From: Candidatus Moranbacteria bacterium CG_4_8_14_3_um_filter_41_13
Lineage (GTDB): Bacteria; Patescibacteriota; Minisyncoccia; Moranbacterales; UBA1568
Direction: 5' to 3'
Assembly (NCBI GenBank): GCA_002782305.1
Contig: PFHN01000010.1
Location: forward strand, 1-6,808
DNA: 6,808 bases
The position numbers and the translations under genes were made by a program. Numbering within the stretch: position 1 is the first letter of the stretch; each line of letters starts with the position of its first letter. Shown here one piece after another: positions 1 through 5,692 of this stretch. The notes beneath the pieces are model-generated. The model saw only the letters and a list, made by a program, of their open reading frames with translations, did no database searches and was not told where the DNA came from.

Positions 1-46
1 TGTATCGATTAATGATAATGGTGGTACATTATCTATTGTATCGTAG
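1..46 (+). CDS. Possible C-terminal end of a convergent plus-strand gene (partial)
   Basis: From base 2 an open frame runs in from the window edge and ends at TAG (44-46). It gives 14 residues, VSINDNGGTLSIVS, whose polar, Gly/Asn-rich alternation looks like the last strands of a beta-rich domain. This is a weak compositional argument. Such a gene would converge on engB. A minus-strand frame is also open across this stretch, from about 185 down to 1, but it has no ATG, GTG or TTG start, which is why I prefer the plus-strand reading. The region 47-130 shows no convincing terminator. Both readings could be chance, and sequence left of the window would settle it. Confidence 0.2.
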   Translation, partial: VSINDNGGTLSIVS

Positions 47-130
47 GAGGTGTCTTTTTTACCATGATGTTGCAGTTGTGGGTAGAATGTAGGCTGTAAG
101 CCCTCTAGAAACGGATAGAAGAGAGTATCC

Positions 131-712
131 TTACTTTCCTTCCTCTGCGAACAGTGTTTGAAGAAGCTCTATTCTTCCCTCACCCGTTTTCGCAGAGTAG
201 CGGATGACAGGACAATTAGGAAATTCTTTGCGTAATTTCTCAATGCTCTTCATCATATCGTTCCGACCGCCTTTATCGGCTTTATTAGCAAGAATTATCA
301 CATTTCGTCCATATTCACGAAAGAGTTTGAAGGTTCTCCGATCAGAATCTTTTGCACCGATTTCTGCATCGACGATAAGTACCACCCAGAGGAAATGAAC
401 CTCATCAGTACTGGCGTACCATGACAGATGTTTCTCCAGTTTCGCCCGTACTGCCTGCGGACGATTCGCATAACCATATCCAGGAAGGTCAACAAGGTAC
501 CATCCATCGTTCACGAGATAATAGTTGATTTCAGTCGTCCGACCTGCAGAAGAACTCGAACGTGCCATCTCCTTCTGTCTCACAAGAGAATTGATGACGC
601 TCGATTTTCCCACATTGGAACGACCAAAAAAAGCCACTACAGGAAGCGCAAGTTTCGGAAGTCCTTCTGATCCGATGACCCCTTTCACAAATTGTACAGA
701 GTGTATTTCCAT
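131..712 (-). CDS. engB: Ribosome-biogenesis GTP-binding protein EngB/YihA/YsxC
   Basis: EngB is a TRAFAC-class GTPase that binds the maturing large (50S) ribosomal subunit and acts in late assembly in the cytoplasm. At 193 residues it has the usual family length and a complete G domain: G1 GRSNVGKSS (30-38), the switch threonines in AGRTTEINYY (56-65), G3 DLPGYGYA (75-82, the family signature), G4 NKAD (143-146) and G5 SAK (173-175). Many EngB proteins have TKAD at G4, so NKAD is the classical Ras-type form rather than a defect. The ATG start gives the standard short N-terminal strand before G1. Upstream there is only a weak SD-like GTAGGG. It is the last gene of the DUF1189-DUF3467-unknown-engB run, 54 bp after the preceding gene, and ends in TAA with no obvious terminator behind it. 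The family assignment is secure. Confidence 0.97.
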   Translation of the reverse strand: MEIHSVQFVKGVIGSEGLPKLALPVVAFFGRSNVGKSSVINSLVRQKEMARSSSSAGRTTEINYYLVNDGWYLVDLPGYGYANRPQAVRAKLEKHLSWYASTDEVHFLWVVLIVDAEIGAKDSDRRTFKLFREYGRNVIILANKADKGGRNDMMKSIEKLRKEFPNCPVIRYSAKTGEGRIELLQTLFAEEGK

Positions 713-766
713 AATCGTACCCTACAGTATTTCCAGAAAACAAACAACTCGTACTCATCAAGGAAA

Positions 767-1012
767 CTACTCTTTCCCCTCTCCATAACGAGATTCAATG
801 TCTTCGAGGAGGGTATCAATCTGATCTCGTGATGTTGGATTCTCTGTAGAGGATCTGGCGGTATTCAGCATATAGATTGCTCCATCACGAACCGTTTTAT
901 CATAGAAACCTTCATCAAGAAGCTCCTCCACATGAAGAATGATTTCATCAACGGAGTCATCATCTCCTAAACCTTCATACGGGTTCTTGGCGCCTAAAAA
1001 ATTTTCGTACAT
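767..1012 (-). CDS. Hypothetical acidic 81-residue protein
   Basis: I do not recognise this family. The 81-residue product is strongly acidic and has no membrane segment, signal peptide or cysteine. After a Gly/Asp-rich start (NPYEGLGDDD, 10-19) it appears mostly helical: a likely amphipathic helix at about 21-35 (VDEIILHVEELLDEG), a middle part carrying RDGAIYMLNTAR (42-53), and a second acidic helix at about 62-76 (RDQIDTLLEDIESRY). This pattern could suit a small helical protein that binds a partner, but no function follows from it. It is very likely a real gene: it starts 5 bp after the DUF3467 stop, ends with TAG, and sits inside an otherwise tightly packed operon before engB. There is no SD beyond a possible AAGG at the end of the preceding gene, so it may be translationally coupled to that gene. 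Confidence 0.8.
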   Translation of the reverse strand: MYENFLGAKNPYEGLGDDDSVDEIILHVEELLDEGFYDKTVRDGAIYMLNTARSSTENPTSRDQIDTLLEDIESRYGEGKE

Positions 1013-1017
1013 AGTTT

Positions 1018-1320
1018 TTAACCTTGAAAACCAATAGTATTGGTAGATGTTTCTGAAGCCTCTACCTTTCCAAAACTCGCTTCGTATTTACTGAGGTTCT
1101 CTTCTAATACTGCTATAATCTGTTTCAGGTGAGCTGGTGAAACAATGATACGAGCACTCAATGTCCCTGTCGGTGGAAAGATATTCATAAAATCCAAGAC
1201 GAATTCTTGTTTCGTATGAAGTACCTGCATCGCACTCGCATACACTCCTTTCAAGACTTCATCGGTCGCTTTGATTTGTAATTGATTATGTGGTGTTTGC
1301 TGATTTTTTTCTTCGTTCAT
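1018..1320 (-). CDS. DUF3467 domain protein
   Basis: This 100-residue protein matches my recollection of the DUF3467 family, small cytosolic proteins of unknown function. The conserved stretch covers about residues 14-86: a first strand and helix (LQIKATDEVLKGVYASAMQV), then the hallmark TKQEFVLDFMNIFPP (36-50), then ARIIVSPAHLKQIIAVLEEN (56-75) and SKYEASFGKVE (77-87). The C-terminal tail is short and Ser/Thr-rich. It has neither membrane segments nor catalytic motifs, so no enzymatic role can be read from it. The gene begins 25 bp after the DUF1189 stop without an SD and is followed 5 bp later by the 81-residue gene, so it is almost certainly co-transcribed with both. The family call rests on remembered motif similarity, not a search. 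Confidence 0.88.
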   Translation of the reverse strand: MNEEKNQQTPHNQLQIKATDEVLKGVYASAMQVLHTKQEFVLDFMNIFPPTGTLSARIIVSPAHLKQIIAVLEENLSKYEASFGKVEASETSTNTIGFQG

Positions 1321-1345
1321 AAGAAAATGTTAGAGCTTTGGTGAA

Positions 1346-2239
1346 TTATTCTTCGAGTATTTCCGTTTCCTTCGCTACAACACCACTCTCTTTATCCTCC
1401 GTGGAAGTAGACTTCGGCGTAAGGTTGAGATATGTCACAATGATGAGGATAATTGTAGAACCAAAAGGAATACGAAGCATCGAAAGAGAGGCGATAGAGA
1501 CGGTATTATACAGAATCGGCAGAGTGATAAGATAGAGCCCTATCTTATAGGCTTGTCCATAAGTCATCTCTACTGTGCGTATTTTCGCAATAAGGAAAAT
1601 AATACCTGCTCCCAAAATGAGATAAAAAAGATATGAGCACCAAAGAAACACAAAAAGGAGAAAAGGCAAAAAAAGAACAGAAATGGTAAGCACTATCTTC
1701 CCAATACTCCACACTCGTTCTATCCATTCCCCAGCCTTCTGTTTATTGATGACAACGGAATTATTCCAAAATTTGTCGAATTTTTGAATCTCAATTTTAT
1801 CTTTCTCACGATCATAGATCCATACCGCATCACCGCCGAGAATGGCAGAGGTATCATACAGACCAAAATCAGCTGGTGTTACTGTACCTTGAGTATTGAT
1901 AACAAGCAGATTTTGCAGTTGTTTTACATTGAATTCTTTCGGCATGGGTATACTGTATGGTTCTGCCACATTGGAAACTACCCGGCCGTTCTCAAACTTC
2001 AGGATAAGTTCATCCGGATAGAGAGCAAGGACAAGTACGCGAATATCTCCATATTCCTTCATATGTGACGAAGCGATAAAGAGAGATATGTACAGAGGAA
2101 TGATAACAAGGAATGCAATACAGAGCACAAACAACGTGTAGTGTTTGAGTGCTGATGCGAAACGAAGCGACTTCACTGTTTCATAAAAATCCCTATCATA
2201 GATACTTTTTTTGATGGTGCGGAGGAATTCCATATGCAT
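1346..2239 (-). CDS. DUF1189 family multi-pass membrane protein
   Basis: This 297-residue integral membrane protein fits the DUF1189 family, whose function is unknown. A cytosolic N-terminus with the family-like KKSIYDRDFYETV (10-22) precedes TM1 (about 34-57). A soluble loop of about 120 residues follows, carrying YPDELILKFENGRVVSN (74-90) and EPYSIPMP (93-100), which resemble the exported domain of the family. Four or so further membrane segments lie at about 178-200, 201-220, 231-252 and 258-272, then a charged tail rich in Thr, Ser and Glu. There is no cleavable signal peptide and no visible enzymatic motif. Two in-frame ATGs open the gene (MHM); neither has an SD, so the start could be two codons later. 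It is the first gene behind the promoter at 2282-2310 and leads the run to engB. Confidence 0.88.
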   Translation of the reverse strand: MHMEFLRTIKKSIYDRDFYETVKSLRFASALKHYTLFVLCIAFLVIIPLYISLFIASSHMKEYGDIRVLVLALYPDELILKFENGRVVSNVAEPYSIPMPKEFNVKQLQNLLVINTQGTVTPADFGLYDTSAILGGDAVWIYDREKDKIEIQKFDKFWNNSVVINKQKAGEWIERVWSIGKIVLTISVLFLPFLLFVFLWCSYLFYLILGAGIIFLIAKIRTVEMTYGQAYKIGLYLITLPILYNTVSIASLSMLRIPFGSTIILIIVTYLNLTPKSTSTEDKESGVVAKETEILEE

Positions 2240-2245
2240 TGTTTA

Positions 2246-2276
2246 TTATTCATTACTCATTACTAACTACTCCTCT
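2246..2276 (-). other. SD sequence with a four-codon mini-ORF in the DUF1189 leader
   Basis: In the minus-strand leader, AGAGGAG (2276-2270) lies 9 nt before an ATG (2260-2258) that opens ATG-AGT-AAT-GAA-TAA, a mini-ORF of M-S-N-E. It is in frame with the DUF1189 start, separated from it by two stop codons, and its stop lies 6 nt before the annotated ATG. The main gene has no SD of its own. The arrangement could be a tiny leader peptide that lets ribosomes re-initiate, or an accident of the AGTAATG tandem repeats here. The sequence is certain; the function is a guess. Confidence 0.25.
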
Positions 2277-2281
2277 CGTTT

Positions 2282-2310
2282 AGTATAAAGCATACTTACC
2301 TTCTTGACAA
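2282..2310 (-). promoter_or_regulatory. Sigma-70-type promoter for the DUF1189-engB run
   Basis: Read on the minus strand, TTGTCA (2310-2305) and TATACT (2287-2282) are separated by exactly 17 bp. Each box matches the consensus at five of six positions. Transcription would start near 2275, leaving a leader of about 35 nt before the DUF1189 ATG at 2239. The -10 box is half of an inverted repeat, AGTAT-N5-ATACT (2282-2296), which could be an operator. This is the best promoter match in the window. Confidence 0.65.
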
Positions 2311-2311
2311 A

Positions 2312-2413
2312 ATGATCAAAAAAACTTTACAACGTGGCGACAGCCTACCAAACTACTACCATACACTACTTGAAGCTATCGAAAGTTTCGACGATGTAAA
2401 GCCAACGCAATAA
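2312..2413 (+). CDS. Candidate plus-strand small ORF (33 codons)
   Basis: An ATG at 2312 opens 33 codons ending in TAA (2411-2413), in a gap that otherwise holds no gene. The product is hydrophilic and begins MIKKTLQRGDSLPNYY, then continues with a likely helix (HTLLEAIESFDD) and ends VKPTQ. I recognise no family. In favour: balanced, protein-like composition and a hairpin followed by a T-tract on the same strand overlapping its last codons (2398-2435). Against: short length, no SD (though most genes here lack one) and no convincing plus-strand promoter. TTGACA at 2304-2309 has only a weak -10 partner (TACAAC, 2328-2333), and that would start transcription inside the ORF. It could instead be a small RNA or the remnant of a lost gene. 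Confidence 0.28.
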   Translation: MIKKTLQRGDSLPNYYHTLLEAIESFDDVKPTQ

Positions 2414-2435
2414 TATTCGCCTGGGCTTTTTCATT
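2398..2435 (+). terminator. Intrinsic terminator, best oriented on the plus strand
   Basis: AAAGCC (2398-2403) pairs with GGCTTT (2424-2429), enclosing a weaker inner stem (GC 2407-2408 with GC 2419-2420). On the plus strand the stem runs straight into TTTTTCATTTTC and then a run of seven T. On the minus strand it is followed only by TTT-ACAT, so it is a weaker terminator for the cation transporter gene that ends at 2444. It probably serves both directions, but the better tract implies transcription from the left on the plus strand. Confidence 0.5.
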
Positions 2436-2443
2436 TTCTTTTT

Positions 2444-3457
2444 TTAATTTATTTCGATATCGATATGCTTCACTTCTGGTATTTCTTTCTTGATACGAAG
2501 TTCCAGTGTATCAATAGACGTACCCATAAGTCTTGGCACTCGTCCGACTGACCTGACAATGAATTTGATAAAGTTTTGATAATCGTTCCTTACGTCTTCG
2601 TATTCATCCCGCAGTGATGAATTTTCCATAATCTCTTTCATCAACGCCGGTCCATTGAACTCCACATCACATTTGATCTGATATTCCCCCACATCAAGAA
2701 TGGAAGATTTGAAATCCAGCACTTTTTCAATCGTTGGATCAGCTTCCATTATTCGAATGATTTCTTCTTTCACATCATCAGGAATGTTCCGTCCGATGAG
2801 ATAGGAGCGATTTTTCTGAATGAGAAGTATGGCGACGATACCAAGAAGGATACCGATGAGAATCGAACCAAGAGCATCAAAGAAAGGATTTCTCGTTGCG
2901 ATAGAAACGATGATGCTCACAAAAGCGATAAATACACCAAGCACGGCTACGCCATCTTCATACAGGATGGCGATGGTTGCAGGATCACCTTCTTTGAGTT
3001 TTTTCTTCATACTCATACCTGGATTCTTCGTATTCAGTTCACGAAGAGCGAAGATGAATGTGGCTGACTCAAGGATGAATGAAATGGAAAGAATGACAAT
3101 CGGGACAGTACCAAAATCAGGTACAGTAGTATTCTGAAGTGAGTGTATTCCATGATAGATAGTCACACCAGCACCAAGGAAAAAAACTCCACACGCCGAA
3201 ACAAGAGCCCAAAAAAATCGCTCCAGTCCATATCCGTATGAATAGTTATCATCTGCTTTTCTCGTAGAAAGTTTGATACCGATAAGGAGAAGTACCTGAT
3301 TGAGTGTATCAGCGGTACTATGAATCGCTTCTGAAAATAGTGCTCCTGATCCAGACACAGAAAATCCGACAAACTTCATAACAGTAATAAGAGCATTACC
3401 CCCAAGCGCAGCAATAACAGGAAAGACACCATTCTTTGTACGTAAAGAAGACTCCAT
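2444..3457 (-). CDS. Cation diffusion facilitator transporter, ZnT9 (SLC30A9)-like
   Basis: This 337-residue inner-membrane antiporter would export a divalent metal ion, probably zinc, in exchange for protons. Six membrane segments can be placed at about 12-34, 38-60, 82-104, 117-138, 161-184 and 190-212, followed by a cytosolic domain to the end. The TM2 metal-site motif is H46-S-T-A-D50, in SEAIHSTADTLNQ. TM5 carries E167-D168 in LYEDGVAVLG, where most family members have HxxxD. This acidic pair, together with GVFFLGAGVTIYHGIHSL (90-107) and the C-terminal PEVKHIDIEIN (327-337), resembles eukaryotic ZnT9 and its bacterial relatives more than the ZitB or FieF groups. The C-terminal domain (about 220-337) is longer than usual for the family. 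The start ATG has no SD. It stands alone between two terminators with its own promoter candidate at 3498-3506. Metal specificity is inferred. Confidence 0.94.
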   Translation of the reverse strand: MESSLRTKNGVFPVIAALGGNALITVMKFVGFSVSGSGALFSEAIHSTADTLNQVLLLIGIKLSTRKADDNYSYGYGLERFFWALVSACGVFFLGAGVTIYHGIHSLQNTTVPDFGTVPIVILSISFILESATFIFALRELNTKNPGMSMKKKLKEGDPATIAILYEDGVAVLGVFIAFVSIIVSIATRNPFFDALGSILIGILLGIVAILLIQKNRSYLIGRNIPDDVKEEIIRIMEADPTIEKVLDFKSSILDVGEYQIKCDVEFNGPALMKEIMENSSLRDEYEDVRNDYQNFIKFIVRSVGRVPRLMGTSIDTLELRIKKEIPEVKHIDIEIN

Positions 3458-3497
3458 AATATATGACAGTAATTATTCTGAAGATTTATATAGTTTG

Positions 3498-3506
3498 AGT
3501 ATAACA
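3498..3506 (-). promoter_or_regulatory. Extended -10 promoter candidate for the cation transporter gene
   Basis: Read on the minus strand, TG-T-TATACT (3506-3498) is an extended -10 element. It lies about 40 nt before the ATG at 3457, giving a leader of roughly 30 nt. There is no good -35 box at the right distance, as is common for extended -10 promoters. Its location downstream of the dnaK terminator fits independent transcription of the transporter gene. The flanks are very A/T-rich, so chance matches are a risk. Confidence 0.45.
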
Positions 3507-3510
3507 TTTT

Positions 3511-3539
3511 TTATATAAAAAATCTCATGTTGACCTCCT
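3511..3539 (-). other. Strong SD with a five-codon mini-ORF between dnaK and the transporter gene
   Basis: On the minus strand AGGAGG (3539-3534), one of the two best SD sequences in the window, lies 5 nt before an ATG (3528-3526). That ATG opens only ATG-AGA-TTT-TTT-ATA-TAA, coding for M-R-F-F-I. The mini-ORF ends 53 nt before the transporter ATG and lies upstream of the extended -10 box, so only read-through or an additional promoter would transcribe it. It may be the relic of a gene start whose body was lost, or a leader peptide. I cannot tell which. Confidence 0.25.
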
Positions 3540-3561
3540 ATTGTTTCTCCACACCATACAC

Positions 3562-3597
3562 AAAAGCCCAAACGAAAAACTTCGTCTGGGCTTTTTT
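3562..3597 (-). terminator. Intrinsic terminator after dnaK
   Basis: AAAAGCCCA (3562-3570) pairs with TGGGCTTTT (3587-3595), and ACGAA (3572-3576) pairs with TTCGT (3581-3585) around a 4-nt loop. The one mismatch, A3571 against C3586, becomes a G-U wobble in the minus-strand RNA, so that transcript forms an uninterrupted 15 bp stem. This supports use after dnaK, whose stop lies about 50 bp earlier. The minus U-tract is UUUU. The plus-strand T-tract is longer, so the hairpin can probably stop transcription both ways. Confidence 0.8.
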
Positions 3598-3609
3598 ATT
3601 TTTTCTTCT

Positions 3610-3630
3610 GCCCTTCGACAAACTTGGGGC
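3610..3630. repeat. Possible degenerate REP-like palindrome after dnaK
   Basis: Between the dnaK stop and its terminator, the plus strand reads GCCCTTCGACAAACTTGGGG and then C, with GCCC/GGGC ends that can pair. From memory it resembles a short dispersed palindrome seen in many bacterial genomes, of the form CCCTTCGACAAGCTCAGGG, with two or three changes. Only one copy lies in this window, so repetition cannot be shown here. Confidence 0.22.
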
Positions 3631-3645
3631 CTTCGGCTTCGTTCC

Positions 3646-5589
3646 TTATTTCTTCTCTTCATCTGCTGGCTTGTCGCCTGCAGGTTGAGTAGGTTCGGTT
3701 TCGGCTTCTTTCGGAGCTTCGGTCGTACCTGCTTCACCTTCTGGTTTGGCTTCGCCAGTAGCGCCTTGCTTGGCTTGTTCAGTTTCCTGCGCAGCTTTGT
3801 AGAGTTTCTCACCAATTTTCTGAGCAGCTTGAGAAAGGACTTCGGTCGCTTTCTTGATGGCATCGAGATCATCACCGTTCTTCACTTTGTTCAGCTCAGT
3901 AATAGCATCTTCGACTGGTTTCTTCTCTTCAGCAGTGATCTTGTCGCCTGCATCTTTCATCGACTTCTCAGTCGTGTAGGAGAGAGAGTCAGCCATATTA
4001 CGAGCTTCGATGAGGTCTTTCTTTTTCTTATCTTCTTCGGCATGCATCTCGGCATCTTTCTTCATTCGTTCGATTTCATCTTTGGAAAGTCCGGTCGATG
4101 ATTCGATGCGGATGTTCTGGCTCTTGCCAGTTGCTTTGTCCTTGGCAGACACCGTGAGGATACCAGAAGCATCAATGTCAAAAGTCACTTCGATCTGCGG
4201 AATACCCCGTGGTGCTGGCATAATGCCATCTAAGATAAATTGTCCGAGAGATTTGTTATCACTTGCCATTTCGCGCTCACCTTGGAGGACATGAATCTGA
4301 ACTGATGGTTGATTGTCAGACGCAGTCGAGAACACTTGTGAACGAGAAACTGGTACGGTAGTATTGCGATCGATGAGTGGTGTACGCACACCTCCCATAG
4401 TCTCGATACCAAAGGTCAGCGGTGTGACGTCGAGGAGGAGCACATCTTTCACTGATCCTTCGAGAACACCTCCCTGAATAGCAGCACCGAGTGCTACCAC
4501 TTCATCAGGGTTTACGGTGATATTTGGTTTCTTACCAAAGAACTTTTCTACTTCAGCAAGCACGAGTGGCATACGAGTCATACCACCGACCAGTACCACT
4601 TCGCTAATATCCTTCACATCAAGCTTGGCATCAGTGAGAGCCTTCCTTACTGGTTCAAATGATGCCGTGACCAAGTCACCTACGAGTTCCTCAAGCTTAG
4701 CTCGTGTGAGTTTGATGAGCATATGCTTTGGTCCACTCGCATCAGCGGTGATAAATGGTTGATTGATTTCCGTTTCGTTGGCTGTCGAGAGTTCGATTTT
4801 TGCTTTCTCTGCAGCTTCCTTGATTCTCTGAAGTGAGAGAGGATCTTTGGAGAGATCGATACCTTCTTGCTTCTTAAATTCATCCAAAATCCAGTGAATG
4901 ATTCTCTGATCAAAGTCATCGCCTCCGAGGTGCGTATCACCATTGGTTGATTTCACTTCGACAGTATCTTCAGCTACTTCAAGAATAGAAATATCAAATG
5001 TACCACCACCTAAGTCATAGACCGCAATCTTCTCATCTTTCTTTTTATTGAAACCATAGGCGAGAGCAGCAGCCGTCGGTTCATTGATGATACGACGGAC
5101 ATTGAAACCAGCAATTTCACCTGCTTCTTTGGTTGCCTTGCGTTGTGAGTCATCGAAGTACGCAGGTACGGTGATGACCGCATCAGTAATTTTCTCACCG
5201 AGTTTTTCTTCAGCATCTGCCTTGAGTTTACTCAAAATCATAGCGGAGATTTCTTGTGGAGAGTACTCTTTTCCTCCCATCACAATTTTCACCCCTTCGC
5301 CTGCTTGAATGACTTTATACGGAAGCGTTTTCATATCACGCTTCACTTCATCATCACCAAAGTGACGACCAATGAGACGCTTCACAGAAAAAAGCGTATT
5401 TTCTGGATTCGTTACTCCTTGACGCTTGGCGAGTAGTCCGACGAGACGTTCTCCTGTTTTCGATACCGCCACCATCGATGGGGTGGTACGGTTTCCTTCT
5501 TTATTTTCGATGATTGATGGGGTACCACCTTCAACGAATGACATCGCTGAGTTGGTTGTCCCCAAATCGATTCCTAATATCTTTGCCAT
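3646..5589 (-). CDS. dnaK: Molecular chaperone DnaK (Hsp70)
   Basis: DnaK is the ATP-driven Hsp70 chaperone that binds exposed hydrophobic peptides in the cytoplasm, with J-proteins stimulating hydrolysis and GrpE exchanging nucleotide. The 647-residue protein is full length and intact: phosphate-1 loop GIDLGTTNSA (6-15), phosphate-2 DLGGGTFDISIL near 190-200, GGDDFD shortly after, and the adenosine motif VVLVGGMTRMP near 340. The substrate-binding domain carries PRGIPQIEVTFDIDASGIL, followed by a helical lid. The N-domain segment (FGDDEVKRDMKTLPYKV...GGKEYSPQEISAMIL) is the longer form found in Gram-negative-type DnaK rather than the shorter Firmicutes form. The last 45 or so residues are a low-complexity Glu/Ala/Pro/Thr tail. 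The start has no SD; 104 bp with a long hairpin separate it from hsp20. A strong terminator follows. Confidence 0.99.
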   Translation of the reverse strand: MAKILGIDLGTTNSAMSFVEGGTPSIIENKEGNRTTPSMVAVSKTGERLVGLLAKRQGVTNPENTLFSVKRLIGRHFGDDEVKRDMKTLPYKVIQAGEGVKIVMGGKEYSPQEISAMILSKLKADAEEKLGEKITDAVITVPAYFDDSQRKATKEAGEIAGFNVRRIINEPTAAALAYGFNKKKDEKIAVYDLGGGTFDISILEVAEDTVEVKSTNGDTHLGGDDFDQRIIHWILDEFKKQEGIDLSKDPLSLQRIKEAAEKAKIELSTANETEINQPFITADASGPKHMLIKLTRAKLEELVGDLVTASFEPVRKALTDAKLDVKDISEVVLVGGMTRMPLVLAEVEKFFGKKPNITVNPDEVVALGAAIQGGVLEGSVKDVLLLDVTPLTFGIETMGGVRTPLIDRNTTVPVSRSQVFSTASDNQPSVQIHVLQGEREMASDNKSLGQFILDGIMPAPRGIPQIEVTFDIDASGILTVSAKDKATGKSQNIRIESSTGLSKDEIERMKKDAEMHAEEDKKKKDLIEARNMADSLSYTTEKSMKDAGDKITAEEKKPVEDAITELNKVKNGDDLDAIKKATEVLSQAAQKIGEKLYKAAQETEQAKQGATGEAKPEGEAGTTEAPKEAETEPTQPAGDKPADEEKK

Positions 5590-5643
5590 AAAATTATTGT
5601 TATTTACTTAATTATTTATTGAATGACTTATTTTTTGAGTACC

Positions 5644-5692
5644 CCTACTCTTGTGCTGTTCTACGGCGCCAAGTAGAACAGCTTCAAGTAGG
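5644..5692 (-). promoter_or_regulatory. Long hairpin between hsp20 and dnaK, not a terminator
   Basis: GCTGTTCTAC (5655-5664) and GTAGAACAGC (5673-5682) form a perfect 10 bp stem around an 8-nt loop. It extends outward through TTG/CAA (5651-5653 with 5685-5687) and CCTAC/GTAGG (5644-5648 with 5688-5692). The hairpin begins 1 nt after the hsp20 stop. Neither strand has a T-tract, so it is unlikely to terminate; it could stabilise the 3' end of hsp20 mRNA or mark a processing site. A smaller hairpin GAGTA-CCCC-TACTC (5637-5650) uses some of the same bases and would compete with the outer stem. The function is inferred. Confidence 0.6.

Noticed and set aside
63..98. An 11-codon plus-strand ORF beginning ATGATGTTG, downstream of an AGGAGG at 45-50
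   Set aside because: The SD-to-ATG distance is 13 nt and the ORF is only 11 codons long, so chance is the simpler explanation.
590..770. A possible separate promoter for engB in the 54 bp gap after the 81-residue gene
   Set aside because: The AATACT-like -10 near 726-731 has no -35 partner at a usable distance, so co-transcription from the upstream promoter is the simpler model.
2147..2155. GAGTGCTGA, close to one half of the CIRCE heat-shock operator
   Set aside because: It lies inside the DUF1189 coding region, lacks the partner half at the CIRCE spacing, and is far from the chaperone genes. I found no CIRCE element in the chaperone spacers; the operon promoter probably lies right of the window.
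2222..2238. GGAATTCCATATGCAT, resembling a synthetic cloning linker (EcoRI-NdeI)
   Set aside because: It is the natural start of the DUF1189 gene read in reverse (codons for H-M-E-F). The flanks are continuous natural sequence with no vector.
2820..3137. A 105-codon plus-strand open frame inside the cation transporter gene
   Set aside because: It is wholly antisense to a well-supported transporter, and its product is a Met/Ile/Arg-rich shadow without family features.
3541..4101. A 186-codon plus-strand open frame over the 3' end of dnaK
   Set aside because: It lies antisense to the dnaK C-terminus and is rich in Phe, Leu and Ser, as expected when Glu/Lys-rich codons are read backward. DnaK is intact on the other strand.
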